From an uncultured Porphyromonadaceae bacterium (GTDB taxonomy: Bacteria > Bacteroidota > Bacteroidia > Bacteroidales > Muribaculaceae): a stretch of 23,509 nt of DNA. Below are positions 8,711 to 16,129 of this stretch, piece after piece (the first letter of the stretch is position 1; each line of letters begins with the position of its first letter). Location of the stretch: positions 1-23,509 of the forward strand of contig URQP01000029.1 in NCBI GenBank assembly GCA_900550025.1. The letters are read 5' to 3'. Position numbers and translations under genes: made by a program. The notes beneath the pieces are model-generated. The model did no database searches. It worked only from the letters and a program-made list of their open reading frames with translations, and had not been told where the DNA came from.

Positions 8711-8746
8711 AAAATGCTTCGGGACGCAAATTCCGGAGCATTTTTT
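8711..8746 (+). terminator. Intrinsic terminator of pyrH-frr
   Basis: A 12-bp stem (8711-8722 with 8733-8744, one G-U pair, 10-nt loop) flows directly into a run of six T, 27 bp after the frr stop. Confidence 0.85.
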
Positions 8747-8811
8747 AATATGCGGTCATCACAATGCCAATAATACTTATTAATAAAAACCACTTATTTT
8801 ATTATAAAAAT

Positions 8812-8842
8812 TTTGTTTTATCAATCCAAACGTTTATATTTG
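8812..8842 (+). promoter_or_regulatory. Promoter of the beta-helix protein gene
   Basis: TTTG (8812-8815), a 19-bp spacer and TATATTTG (8835-8842). The predicted start of transcription near 8848 leaves either about 8 nt before the first ATG (8856) or about 23 nt before the next in-frame ATG (8871). Confidence 0.7.
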
Positions 8843-8855
8843 CAATATTACAGAT

Positions 8856-10349
8856 ATGAAATTCATCCCAATGGCAAGATTCCTGCATATTCTGGCAATT
8901 ACGCTATGCGTTACGACAGTGAAAGCTCAAGACTTCACTACGCAAGGCAACGGCACTACATACACATTGGAATCACTAAGCCAAATAGCAGAATCAGGTG
9001 TGACAAAGGACGGCCCGGTCTATATAATGCCGTCAAACGTCACCATAGCGAAAGGCGACAGATTCGAATTGACCGGAGGACTAACTCTGAAACTCGGCGA
9101 CGGAGTGATGCTGCGCATTGAAGGGACGGCCGACCTCAGTGTGGAAGAAAGGACTTTAATCACGCGCAATGCAGAAACCGACAAGCCGAAAGGAATAGAA
9201 TTCTATGTCGATGCCCCGGCCTCTTCGGCTGTAAAGAATGTAGACTTTGAATATTGCGGACTGCTCGACGGAATAGCGGAAATGACAATAGACAACTGCA
9301 CATTCCACTATTCCTCAAACGCACTGTCGTCGTCAGGCGCGCTGTCGCTCTCGGAAGACGGAGGCAATTGCACAGTGACCAACTGCACTTTCGAAGAAAA
9401 TGAAGTACCGGCAATCGGCGGAGAGGCGAATGTGGCATACGGACTGTATGTGGACAACTGCATTTTCCACGACAACAACACGGAAAACAGCGACCAGCCG
9501 CAAGTCAATGTGACGGTTAGCGGCGACAACGACATCGTGATACGCAATTCCACATTCACCGGCAACAAGCGCACGATGGTCGGAGCTATAGCCGTGGACA
9601 ATATGCAAAACCTTGCCGGGAGCAGCAATGTTATTATCGAGAATTGCGAAATACGCTACCACCGCTATGGCATCACGACAAACGGAGCAATGAACGTAAC
9701 AATAAAAGGTAACGACATAATAAGCAACAAATACGAGACCAACGCCATGGACGGCGGGAGCGGCATAAGAATCAACGACTCGGGTTACCAGCAGACAGCC
9801 GTCATAACCGGCAACCATATAGAGGACAACCTTTGGGGCATAACCATCATAGGAGGCAAAAACGTGAACTGCGGAAAGACTTTCGACCAATCGGCAGCGG
9901 ATTACAATCCCGGTGAAAACGTATTCCTCAACAATGGGAACGGCGACGAATGGACACCTTTCGACCTTTACAATAACGGCACATCGACTGTCTATGCGCA
10001 GGGCAACGAATGGAGCGTAGAGGAACAGACCGCCGTGGAAATAGAAAAAGTGATATACCACCAAGCCGACGCCGCCGCCCTCGGCAGAGTAATCTATATG
10101 CCGGGAGACGGCGGAATTGAGGGCATTCCCGCAGAACAGGCAGCCGCATACTTCGACCGCGGCAACAAGCGGATTGTAACGGATGCCGCCGACGGAAGCC
10201 GGGTCGAAGTATTCTCGATAAACGGAATGCTTGCAGGGACATACTTTGTCGCCAACGGCTCGGCGAAACTCTACGGACTTGAAAACGGAATCTTCATTGC
10301 AAGAATAATAGATAGTAAGAAAATCATAGTTTTAAAATGTGTTTTATAG
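8856..10349 (+). CDS. Secreted right-handed beta-helix protein with probable T9SS C-terminal domain
   Basis: A 497-residue protein with an N-terminal signal peptide (cleavage near VKAQD, residue 25). The middle, about residues 100-390, is a parallel beta-helix of the pectate-lyase/NosD type, with recurring turns such as IDNCTFHYSS, VTNCTFEENE, VDNCIFHDNN, IRNSTFTGNK, IENCEIRYH and ITGNHIEDN. The last 60 residues (VEVFSINGMLAG...LENGIFIARIIDSKKIIVLK) resemble the T9SS type A sorting domain, so the protein is probably secreted through the Por system and released or attached at the surface. No catalytic set of a polysaccharide lyase could be identified. It could be an enzyme or a glycan-binding or structural protein. 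The start could be ATG 8856 (MKFIPMARF) or ATG 8871 (MARF); either gives a signal peptide. Single-gene unit with its own promoter and terminator. Confidence 0.82.
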   Translation: MKFIPMARFLHILAITLCVTTVKAQDFTTQGNGTTYTLESLSQIAESGVTKDGPVYIMPSNVTIAKGDRFELTGGLTLKLGDGVMLRIEGTADLSVEERTLITRNAETDKPKGIEFYVDAPASSAVKNVDFEYCGLLDGIAEMTIDNCTFHYSSNALSSSGALSLSEDGGNCTVTNCTFEENEVPAIGGEANVAYGLYVDNCIFHDNNTENSDQPQVNVTVSGDNDIVIRNSTFTGNKRTMVGAIAVDNMQNLAGSSNVIIENCEIRYHRYGITTNGAMNVTIKGNDIISNKYETNAMDGGSGIRINDSGYQQTAVITGNHIEDNLWGITIIGGKNVNCGKTFDQSAADYNPGENVFLNNGNGDEWTPFDLYNNGTSTVYAQGNEWSVEEQTAVEIEKVIYHQADAAALGRVIYMPGDGGIEGIPAEQAAAYFDRGNKRIVTDAADGSRVEVFSINGMLAGTYFVANGSAKLYGLENGIFIARIIDSKKIIVLKCVL

Positions 10350-10371
10350 GAAAAGCGAGAATTATTTAAGA

Positions 10372-10400
10372 AAAGAGTGTCTGTGAAGACGCTCTTTTTT
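10372..10400 (+). terminator. Terminator of the beta-helix gene
   Basis: AAAGAGTGTCT (10372-10382), a GTGA tetraloop and AGACGCTCTTT (10387-10397) form an 11-bp stem ending in a T run, 22 bp after the stop codon. Confidence 0.85.
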
Positions 10401-10405
10401 GCCAT

Positions 10406-10433
10406 AAAAAAAGAGCGGACTTTCGTCCGCTCT
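10406..10433 (-). terminator. Strong minus-strand terminator
   Basis: Perfect 9-bp stem AGAGCGGAC/GTCCGCTCT (10412-10420 with 10425-10433) with a 4-nt loop. On the minus strand it is followed by seven T (10406-10412). It lies about 260 bp past the cysS stop, so it ends cysS-operon read-through and/or a separate small transcript. Confidence 0.85.
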
Positions 10434-10588
10434 GACAGCAGCCAATCCATGACCGCCGTTTTGTCGTTTTAACATCCATTCGATTTTCACAAACTTCTTT
10501 TCTGTCAACGACGTAGGGAAATTTAGACTAAATGATTAAGGTTGAAGTGTAAAATATCTTTGACATTATGTCATTACTAACCGTTCTG
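10406..10588 (-). ncRNA. Candidate small RNA of about 180 nt (unassigned)
   Basis: The 341-bp stretch 10350-10690 holds no convincing protein gene. On the minus strand it has a promoter-like ATTG-N19-TAACTTTG (10593-10623) and, about 180 nt downstream, the strong terminator at 10406-10433. No minus-strand gene lies beyond the terminator, since the next gene is on the opposite strand. The predicted RNA has a possible long-range helix (TGACAG near 10502-10507 with CTGTCA near 10433-10438) and a perfect 6-bp dyad at 10561-10573. I do not recognise it as a known RNA family. It could instead be the long 3' tail of the cysS operon. Confidence 0.3.
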
Positions 10589-10592
10589 ACTG

Positions 10593-10623
10593 CAAAGTTA
10601 TAACCTATTTTTCTAAATGCAAT
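10593..10623 (-). promoter_or_regulatory. Promoter-like element downstream of cysS
   Basis: TAACTTTG (minus strand, 10593-10600) is a perfect -7 element. ATTG (10620-10623) lies 19 bp upstream at the -33 position. It points away from cysS into the gene-free stretch. Confidence 0.45.
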
Positions 10624-10690
10624 AGATTGTCTGACTTTTTTTGAGCAAAAACATATTTTTTCTCCCATTTCATCGACATTCCACGCATTT

Positions 10691-12172
10691 TCACTTCTTA
10701 ACCGACCATTCAAAGCCGTCTTTAGTGTCTTTAACATCAAAACCGGCCTCTTCAAGACGCTCCCTTATGAGATCGGATGTTGCCCAATCTTTCTTCGCTT
10801 TCGCCTCTTTCCTTATTTCGAGCAAAAGGTCGACAGCCTTCTCGAACGGTTCGAGAGCATCGGAGCTTCCGCCCTCCACAATGTCGGTACGTATACCGAG
10901 TATGTCGACAAGGAATGTGTCGAACAAGCCTTTCAGCTCGTCAATGTCCGTCTGTGTCAATGCCGCTTTTCCGTCGTTGGCCTGATTGATTACACGGCAG
11001 GCGTCGAACAAGGTAGCTATCACTATCGGCGTATTCAAGTCATCGTTGATTGCCTCATAGCATTTAGCGCGGTAGCCTTTCACATCAACGGTCGACTCCT
11101 CCGCCGGCTTAAGATTCTGCAATCTCCGCCAGCCTTCCACCATCCGCTCGTATGCCTTTTCAGCGGCCTGCAGCGCCTCGTTGGAGAAATCGACAGTGCC
11201 GCGATAGTGTGCCTGAAGGATGAAGAAACGTATGGTCATAGGCGAATAGGCCTGAGTAAGCAGCGGATGGGAGCCTGTGAAGAATTGCTCAAGCGTGATG
11301 AAGTTGCCAAGCGACTTGCCCATCTTCTGGCCGTTGATGGTAATCATATTATTGTGCATCCAATAGCGCACAGCCTCATGCCCGCAATGGGCTACAGACT
11401 GGGCAATCTCGCACTCGTGGTGAGGGAACATAAGGTCGAGGCCGCCTCCATGTATGTCGAACGTCTCGCCCAGATATTTCTCGCCCATCACCGAGCACTC
11501 AAGATGCCATCCCGGGAAACCCTCGCTCCATGGCGACGGCCAGTGCATTATATGCTCCGGAGCGGCTTTTTTCCATAGCGCGAAATCGCACGGATTATGC
11601 TTCTCCGCCTGCCCATCGAGTTCACGGGTGGTGTTGAGCAGCTCATCTACATTCCTGCCCGAAAGTTCTCCGTAATGATGGCTCTTATTGTATTTCAGCA
11701 CGTCGAAATACACAGAGCCGTCACTCACGTAGGCATAGCCTGCGTCGAGTATGGTCTTGATATACTCTATCTGCTCGATTATATGTCCTGAAGCATGCGG
11801 CTCGATGCTCGGCGACTGCACATTCAGGGCATCCATCGCCTTATGGTAACGGTTAAGGTAGAATTGCACCACCTCCATCGGCTCCAGCTGTTCAAGCCTG
11901 GCTTTTTTTGCAATCTTGTCCTCACCGTCGTCGGCATCATGCTCAAGATGGCCCACGTCGGTGATGTTGCGCACATAACGCACCTTATACCCCAAATGCT
12001 TAAGATAACGGAAAAGCACGTCGAACGTTATAGCCGGACGGGTATGTCCAAGATGCGGGTCGCCATACACCGTAGGCCCGCACACATACATGCCCACATT
12101 AGGCTCGTGCAACGGAACAAAACGCTCCTTTTTACGAGTCAGGGAATTATAAATGTACAAAGGATTTTCCAT
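10691..12172 (-). CDS. cysS: Cysteinyl-tRNA synthetase
   Basis: A 493-residue class I aminoacyl-tRNA synthetase that charges tRNA-Cys with cysteine in the cytosol. Visible signatures are HLGH (residues 40-43, the HIGH motif), KMGKS (283-287, the KMSKS motif) and the zinc ligands C31, C226, H251 and E255, with the same C226-H251 spacing as in the E. coli enzyme. [40 protein letters not shown] and a C-terminal anticodon-binding helical domain complete the family pattern. Last gene of a tight five-gene minus-strand operon, 14 bp after the DUF3467 gene, with an AAGGT ribosome-binding site a few bases before the ATG. The strongest visible downstream terminator is about 260 bp away. Confidence 0.98.
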   Translation of the reverse strand: MENPLYIYNSLTRKKERFVPLHEPNVGMYVCGPTVYGDPHLGHTRPAITFDVLFRYLKHLGYKVRYVRNITDVGHLEHDADDGEDKIAKKARLEQLEPMEVVQFYLNRYHKAMDALNVQSPSIEPHASGHIIEQIEYIKTILDAGYAYVSDGSVYFDVLKYNKSHHYGELSGRNVDELLNTTRELDGQAEKHNPCDFALWKKAAPEHIMHWPSPWSEGFPGWHLECSVMGEKYLGETFDIHGGGLDLMFPHHECEIAQSVAHCGHEAVRYWMHNNMITINGQKMGKSLGNFITLEQFFTGSHPLLTQAYSPMTIRFFILQAHYRGTVDFSNEALQAAEKAYERMVEGWRRLQNLKPAEESTVDVKGYRAKCYEAINDDLNTPIVIATLFDACRVINQANDGKAALTQTDIDELKGLFDTFLVDILGIRTDIVEGGSSDALEPFEKAVDLLLEIRKEAKAKKDWATSDLIRERLEEAGFDVKDTKDGFEWSVKK

Positions 12173-12186
12173 ATACCTTAAATATA

Positions 12187-12501
12187 TTAGGCCTGACCGC
12201 CCATCGGCATGAACGGAGGGTTACCGGCATTGTTATGGCCTTTCGGGACTATTGTGCCGAATGTCTGTTCATATTTATGAAGATTGTCCTGCAGAGCCAT
12301 AAGCAAAGTCTTTGCATTCTCAGGAGTCATAATTATGCGGCTCTGTACACGCGCTTGCGGAGAATTAGGCACAACGCTGATAAAGTCCATAAAGAACTCG
12401 TTCACCGAATGCGAAATAATAGCAAGGTTGGCATATTTTCCGGAAGCCATTTCCGGAGTAAGCTCAATTTTGATTTCTCTTTTTTTGTCGTTATTTTCCA
12501 T
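12187..12501 (-). CDS. DUF3467 domain protein
   Basis: A 104-residue small soluble protein recognisable as a DUF3467 member by the [34 protein letters not shown] block and the [27 protein letters not shown] block. No signal peptide or membrane segment. The C-terminal tail is rich in G, N, P and M. The biochemical function of the family is unknown. It lies 12 bp after the NigD-like gene and 14 bp before cysS in one transcription unit. Confidence 0.85.
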   Translation of the reverse strand: MENNDKKREIKIELTPEMASGKYANLAIISHSVNEFFMDFISVVPNSPQARVQSRIIMTPENAKTLLMALQDNLHKYEQTFGTIVPKGHNNAGNPPFMPMGGQA

Positions 12502-12513
12502 CTTATTTCGTTT

Positions 12514-13161
12514 TTATATTTTATTAAATTCATAAATTCTCTCGCCATCGGTATCATAGGCACATATTCTTATGCCGCGGCACGTCTCACGCTGCCAAAG
12601 ATTCGTAATGTCGAACGAGGCATAACACTTCCTGTCAAACGCCGGCTCGCCTTCCAATATGCTATAGACAAGCCTCAACGTAGGCATTTCGCTGTCAAGC
12701 GTCGACTGGTCGGCTACCAGAAGCATCTGGAACTTCGGCCCCGCATACGGCACCCAGCAATACACGTTGACATAATTGCCGCTCCTCCACACGCTCGTCA
12801 TATCGACCGGAGTGGAATCCAGCACATCCCATACCGAACCGTCGACCTGCCTGAGCACATCGCATACAATCTTGCTGACGGCATCGACACGTATTTCTTT
12901 CTCCGTATCGCTGACATCATCAATGACCGTATAACGCAACAGCACCCTCTCGCCTTGAAGCGCCCCGCTGATTGCGGCCGAAGAGCGGAGCGTCACGAGC
13001 GGGCTGTCGCCACGCGCTTGGTATGTGAACACACTGCCTTCATCATCATCGCCGCCATATACGGCAATCACCTCAAGGAAATCGCCATAGTCGTACTCCG
13101 GCTCGTCGCAACCGGCCAATGACAAAATTACAAATAATATGCCAAATATCCTTTTCAGCAT
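12514..13161 (-). CDS. NigD-like lipoprotein
   Basis: A 215-residue predicted lipoprotein. The N-terminus MLKRIFGILFVILSLAGC is a signal peptide with lipobox LAG|C (C18), followed at once by an acidic stretch (DEPEYDYGD) that resembles the acidic export signals of Bacteroidota surface lipoproteins. The remainder is beta-rich and fits the NigD-like family of Bacteroidota (N- and C-terminal NigD domains), whose role is not established. ATG at 13159-13161 is chosen because it starts one base after the stop of the ABC transporter gene and gives the cleanest signal peptide. An ATG four codons earlier (13173) would overlap that gene. Second to last of the genes placed before cysS. Confidence 0.72.
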   Translation of the reverse strand: MLKRIFGILFVILSLAGCDEPEYDYGDFLEVIAVYGGDDDEGSVFTYQARGDSPLVTLRSSAAISGALQGERVLLRYTVIDDVSDTEKEIRVDAVSKIVCDVLRQVDGSVWDVLDSTPVDMTSVWRSGNYVNVYCWVPYAGPKFQMLLVADQSTLDSEMPTLRLVYSILEGEPAFDRKCYASFDITNLWQRETCRGIRICAYDTDGERIYEFNKI

Positions 13162-13162
13162 T

Positions 13163-13834
13163 TCATTTTGCATTACACGAATCCGATTCTATTATTCCGT
13201 CACGCATTTTCAACACACGGTCGCTCACGGCGGCCAGCGATTCGTCGTGGGTCACAATCACAAAAGTCTGGCCGAATTCATGGCGGAGATTGAAAAACAA
13301 TTTATGCAATTCCTGCTTGTTTTTAGTGTCGAGACTTCCTGACGGCTCGTCGGCAAAAATCACGGCAGGCTTGTTGACCAAGGCACGGGCCACCGAGACA
13401 CGCTGTTTCTCCCCGCCCGACAATTCCGAGGGTTTATGTCCTGCACGGCCGGAGAGGCCGAGATAATCGAGCAGTTCCGCAGCCCGGGTGAATGCCTGCT
13501 GGCGGCTGTCGCCTTTAATCAACGCCGGAATGGCCACATTCTCCAACGCCGTGAATTCCGGAAGCAATTGATGAAACTGGAAGACAAAGCCTATGTTGCG
13601 GTTACGGAATGCCGACAGCTTCTTCTCTGACAAAGAAAGCACATCCACACCGTCGTAAAGCACCTTTCCGGAGTCAGGCCTGTCGAGCGTCCCCGCTATT
13701 TGAAGCAGCGTAGTCTTCCCCGCGCCGCTCGGTCCGACAATCGACACAATCTCGCCCGACTTTATTGTCACATCAATACCCCGCAGCACCCGCAACGAGC
13801 CGAAACTCCTATGTATATCCTTTATTTCTATCAT
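13163..13834 (-). CDS. LolD-like ABC transporter ATP-binding protein
   Basis: A 223-residue ABC ATPase of the LolD/MacB-type (lipoprotein release or efflux). It shows Walker A GPSGAGKT (residues 34-41), Q-loop [18 protein letters not shown] (Q86), signature LSGGEKQR (138-145), Walker [13 protein letters not shown] (158-169) and H-loop H196. The [10 protein letters not shown] and SGSLDTKNK blocks are typical of LolD. In the Lol system it powers extraction of lipoproteins from the inner membrane with a LolC/LolE permease, but no permease gene is in the window. Its ATG overlaps the tcdA stop by four bases (ATGA), and a predicted lipoprotein gene follows one base after its stop, which suits a lipoprotein-trafficking role without proving it. 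Confidence 0.88.
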   Translation of the reverse strand: MIEIKDIHRSFGSLRVLRGIDVTIKSGEIVSIVGPSGAGKTTLLQIAGTLDRPDSGKVLYDGVDVLSLSEKKLSAFRNRNIGFVFQFHQLLPEFTALENVAIPALIKGDSRQQAFTRAAELLDYLGLSGRAGHKPSELSGGEKQRVSVARALVNKPAVIFADEPSGSLDTKNKQELHKLFFNLRHEFGQTFVIVTHDESLAAVSDRVLKMRDGIIESDSCNAK

Positions 13835-14550
13835 TTACCCGTAAGTTTTCTAATCACATACGCCCCGAGCATACACCCGAATATTGCCGGAAGATAAGAA
13901 ACGGTGCCATAGCTCGACCGCTTGTTGGCAATCTCGTCCGTAAGCATCACCGACGCTTTCTCCGGAACTTCTTCGCTCCACACCACCGGCAACCGTTTTC
14001 TCAATCCGCCAGCTTTCAACCTCGTGCGGACAGCCTTTGCCAACCCGTCGTTATAGGTTTCCCAAATGTCGGCATAACGCACTTTCGAAGCGTCGACCCG
14101 GCCTCCTGCGCCCATCGACGAAATTATTTTGATTCCGCCGGAAAGGCAGTGCCTTATAAGTGCCACTTTAGGAGCAACGGAGTCGATTGCGTCGACCACG
14201 AAATCATAATTGCCGTCATCCAACAACCCCGCTACTGAATCCTCCGTGATAAATACGTCAAAAGCTTTGACCTCCGCATCCGGATTAATGTCGGCTATAC
14301 GACTGCGCATCACCTCAACTTTCGGTTGCCCGACCGAAGAATGCAAGGCCGGAAGCTGCCGGTTGATGTTAGAAACTCCCACCTTGTCGCCGTCTACAAT
14401 GTCGAGATGGCCGACACCGGCACGCGCAAGCATTTCCACCGCATACGCCCCGACACCGCCAACGCCTACAACAAGCACACGGCTACGGGAAAGAGCATCG
14501 ACACCCGCGCCCCCCAACAACAATTCCGTACGCTGCTTCCAATCGTCCAT
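13831..14550 (-). CDS. tcdA: tRNA threonylcarbamoyladenosine dehydratase
   Basis: A 239-residue ThiF/E1-like adenylating enzyme of the TcdA (CsdL/YgdL) group, which cyclises t6A to ct6A at position 37 of ANN-decoding tRNAs using ATP. Visible are the nucleotide-binding glycine motif [15 protein letters not shown] (residues 25-39), [17 protein letters not shown] with the conserved N-x-x-[17 protein letters not shown] and the C-terminal [19 protein letters not shown] segment. ATG at 14548-14550 ([13 protein letters not shown]) is chosen over an in-frame TTG five codons upstream because family members start near this motif. First gene of the operon running through the ABC ATPase, NigD-like, DUF3467 and cysS genes. 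It overlaps the next gene by four bases. Confidence 0.9.
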   Translation of the reverse strand: MDDWKQRTELLLGGAGVDALSRSRVLVVGVGGVGAYAVEMLARAGVGHLDIVDGDKVGVSNINRQLPALHSSVGQPKVEVMRSRIADINPDAEVKAFDVFITEDSVAGLLDDGNYDFVVDAIDSVAPKVALIRHCLSGGIKIISSMGAGGRVDASKVRYADIWETYNDGLAKAVRTRLKAGGLRKRLPVVWSEEVPEKASVMLTDEIANKRSSYGTVSYLPAIFGCMLGAYVIRKLTGK

Positions 14551-14633
14551 ACCAAAAATTTTCAAGCAACGAAGTTACAAAATTATTCCAATAACCGCAC
14601 GACTACGTCCCAAAAACACCTAAAGCCGAGAAA

Positions 14634-15971
14634 TCACACTGCATTTTGCAACGCGCGCTCCATATTCCCCGCATAATAATATGGCAAATTCAGCAACTTA
14701 TACGTAACACCATTATCCAACGCTATGACATTTTCCGAATACGGCTTCGACCAAAAGCGCACAGCCACCTTACATTCTGACTCACGCTCAAACAGTTGTA
14801 AAGATTTCAAATGCGCATTCGTACCGCTTTTTACCTCAACGGGAACCAACCCGCAGCACCTGCTATTATACAAGAAATCAATTTCCGCCTGTGCATTTCT
14901 TGCCTCCCTTACCCAAAAATGCCGCTTTTCAAGCACACTATAACTTTGCGCCAATATTTCCTGTCCGACGATATGCTCTGCTATCTTTCCACGCCAAGCA
15001 TCGTTAACGTCGCCTAACCCTAATGACTTTGACTGCATCCCTGCCGCATAATTTACCAACCCGGTGTCTATCCACATCAATTTCGGTTTTTTACGCAAAT
15101 CGTCAATAACAGGCAATTTTGTACACGTTGTAGGATATACCAATTCAAGCAACATAGCTTTCTGCAAAGTCCGGAAAGCGTCACCAATCTCCCGGCTCCT
15201 GTAATTCGAATTGCCGAAGCGCTCGAATGTAATCCGCTCGGCTGCAAAAGGCCAACCGTACAATATCAGATAGCGCAACACATTACGCGAAGATTCTGAT
15301 GACTTATATTTTTCCGTATCGTCCGCATAACCGGCAAGAAGCGACTGATAAACGCCTTCAAGAGCCACCACATCCCTATTGGATGCATATTCAGCTACCG
15401 CCTGCGGCATCCCGCCGACTAAAACGTATCTATTAAACAATGAAAGCACCTTCGAATGCAATGCCTCTGCCACCTTACCGCCACGCACCATCTCCTGTAT
15501 GACCGGCTCGCCAATCGCCCCAAGAAATTCATCAAAAGAGCATGGGCGCAACGCCATATACTCAACCCGGCCTACAGGAAACGCAATTTGCCGGTCGAGC
15601 ATCGTTTCAAGCAAAGAACCGGCAGCAATCACATATACTTCAGGCAAGTCCTCATAAAAATAACGGAGCATTTTTATCGCCACCGGAGAATTTTGTATCT
15701 CGTCGATAAACAACAACACAGAACCATCCTTTTTCTTCCCTCGCACAGCCAACATCAAATCAAACAAATCCAAAACCGGTATCTCTTTCTTAAACAACGC
15801 CAAATCATCCGCCGTTTCAAGATTGAACGACACAAACGTATCAAACTGCTTGCCAAACTCTTTGACAAGCGACGTTTTACCCACTTGCCTCGCCCCACTG
15901 ATAACAAGCGGCTTTCTATTTTCTTTGTTTTTCCATTGGTCTAACCAATCAAGTGCGTTGCGTCCGAACAT
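14634..15971 (-). CDS. ATP-binding protein with DUF4143 domain (AAA_14 type)
   Basis: A 445-residue protein of the AAA_14-DUF4143 family. N-terminal P-loop ATPase: GARQVGKT (residues 26-33) and Walker B LLFIDEIQNS (D90, E91), with the AAGSLLE sensor strand near 125. The DUF4143 C-terminal half holds a PD-(D/E)xK-like pattern, E363-x-D365 and E379-V-K381-S-G, so a nuclease-related fold is likely. Such genes are common and often multicopy in Bacteroidota, archaea and others, and have no settled role. Distinct in family from the ATPase at 4818-6143 but with the same overall build. Single gene behind a promoter at the end of a 33-bp repeat array. AT-richer than the operon to its left. Confidence 0.85.
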   Translation of the reverse strand: MFGRNALDWLDQWKNKENRKPLVISGARQVGKTSLVKEFGKQFDTFVSFNLETADDLALFKKEIPVLDLFDLMLAVRGKKKDGSVLLFIDEIQNSPVAIKMLRYFYEDLPEVYVIAAGSLLETMLDRQIAFPVGRVEYMALRPCSFDEFLGAIGEPVIQEMVRGGKVAEALHSKVLSLFNRYVLVGGMPQAVAEYASNRDVVALEGVYQSLLAGYADDTEKYKSSESSRNVLRYLILYGWPFAAERITFERFGNSNYRSREIGDAFRTLQKAMLLELVYPTTCTKLPVIDDLRKKPKLMWIDTGLVNYAAGMQSKSLGLGDVNDAWRGKIAEHIVGQEILAQSYSVLEKRHFWVREARNAQAEIDFLYNSRCCGLVPVEVKSGTNAHLKSLQLFERESECKVAVRFWSKPYSENVIALDNGVTYKLLNLPYYYAGNMERALQNAV

Positions 15972-15990
15972 AATATTCTGTTTTACAGTA

Positions 15991-16021
15991 CAAAAATACG
16001 CAACTTTGTAATAAATCCAAA
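15991..16021 (-). promoter_or_regulatory. Promoter of the DUF4143 ATPase
   Basis: On the minus strand TTTG (16018-16021), a 19-bp spacer and TATTTTTG (15991-15998) give a good Bacteroidota promoter, with transcription starting near 15985. The TTTG of the -33 site is the end of the last full repeat's TATCTTTG, so the repeat array abuts and contributes to the promoter. A short palindrome CTGT-TTT-ACAG (15978-15988) lies in the leader. Confidence 0.65.
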
Positions 16022-16124
16022 GATAAAATCGACTTTTCTTGTAACAGGTCCAAAGATAAAATCGACTTTTCTTGTAACAGATCCAAAGATAAAATCAACT
16101 TTTCTTGTAACAGATCCAAAGATA
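16016..16124. repeat. 33-bp tandem repeat array before the DUF4143 ATPase
   Basis: Three full 33-bp units start at 16016, 16049 and 16082, and a 10-bp partial unit starts at 16115. Units differ at only one or two bases. Read on the minus strand each contains GTTACAAGAAAAG and ends in TATCTTTGG, a perfect -7 promoter box. A shortened, degenerate further unit (TTACAAAG...TATTTTTG) continues to 15991 and forms the actual promoter. The array fills the gap between the ROK gene stop and the ATPase promoter. There are no spacers, so it is not CRISPR. Confidence 0.9.
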
Positions 16125-16129
16125 CAGGG

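Noticed and set aside
9333..10064. 243-residue minus-strand frame over the beta-helix gene
   Set aside because: Shadow frame. The plus strand has promoter, signal peptide, repeats and terminator.
10350..10500. Short minus-strand frame starting at a GTG near 10490 and running through both terminators
   Set aside because: It would read through two strong hairpins and has no ribosome-binding site or recognisable sequence.
10531..10562. Plus-strand TATCTTTG at 10555-10562 as a promoter
   Set aside because: The -33 position reads AATG, and no plus-strand gene follows. It would only give antisense RNA to cysS.
14551..14565. TTG start for tcdA
   Set aside because: The extra five residues do not belong to the family start. 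ATG at 14550 gives the standard [15 protein letters not shown] N-terminus.
16016..16124. CRISPR array
   Set aside because: The 33-bp units are contiguous with no spacers and there are no cas genes nearby.
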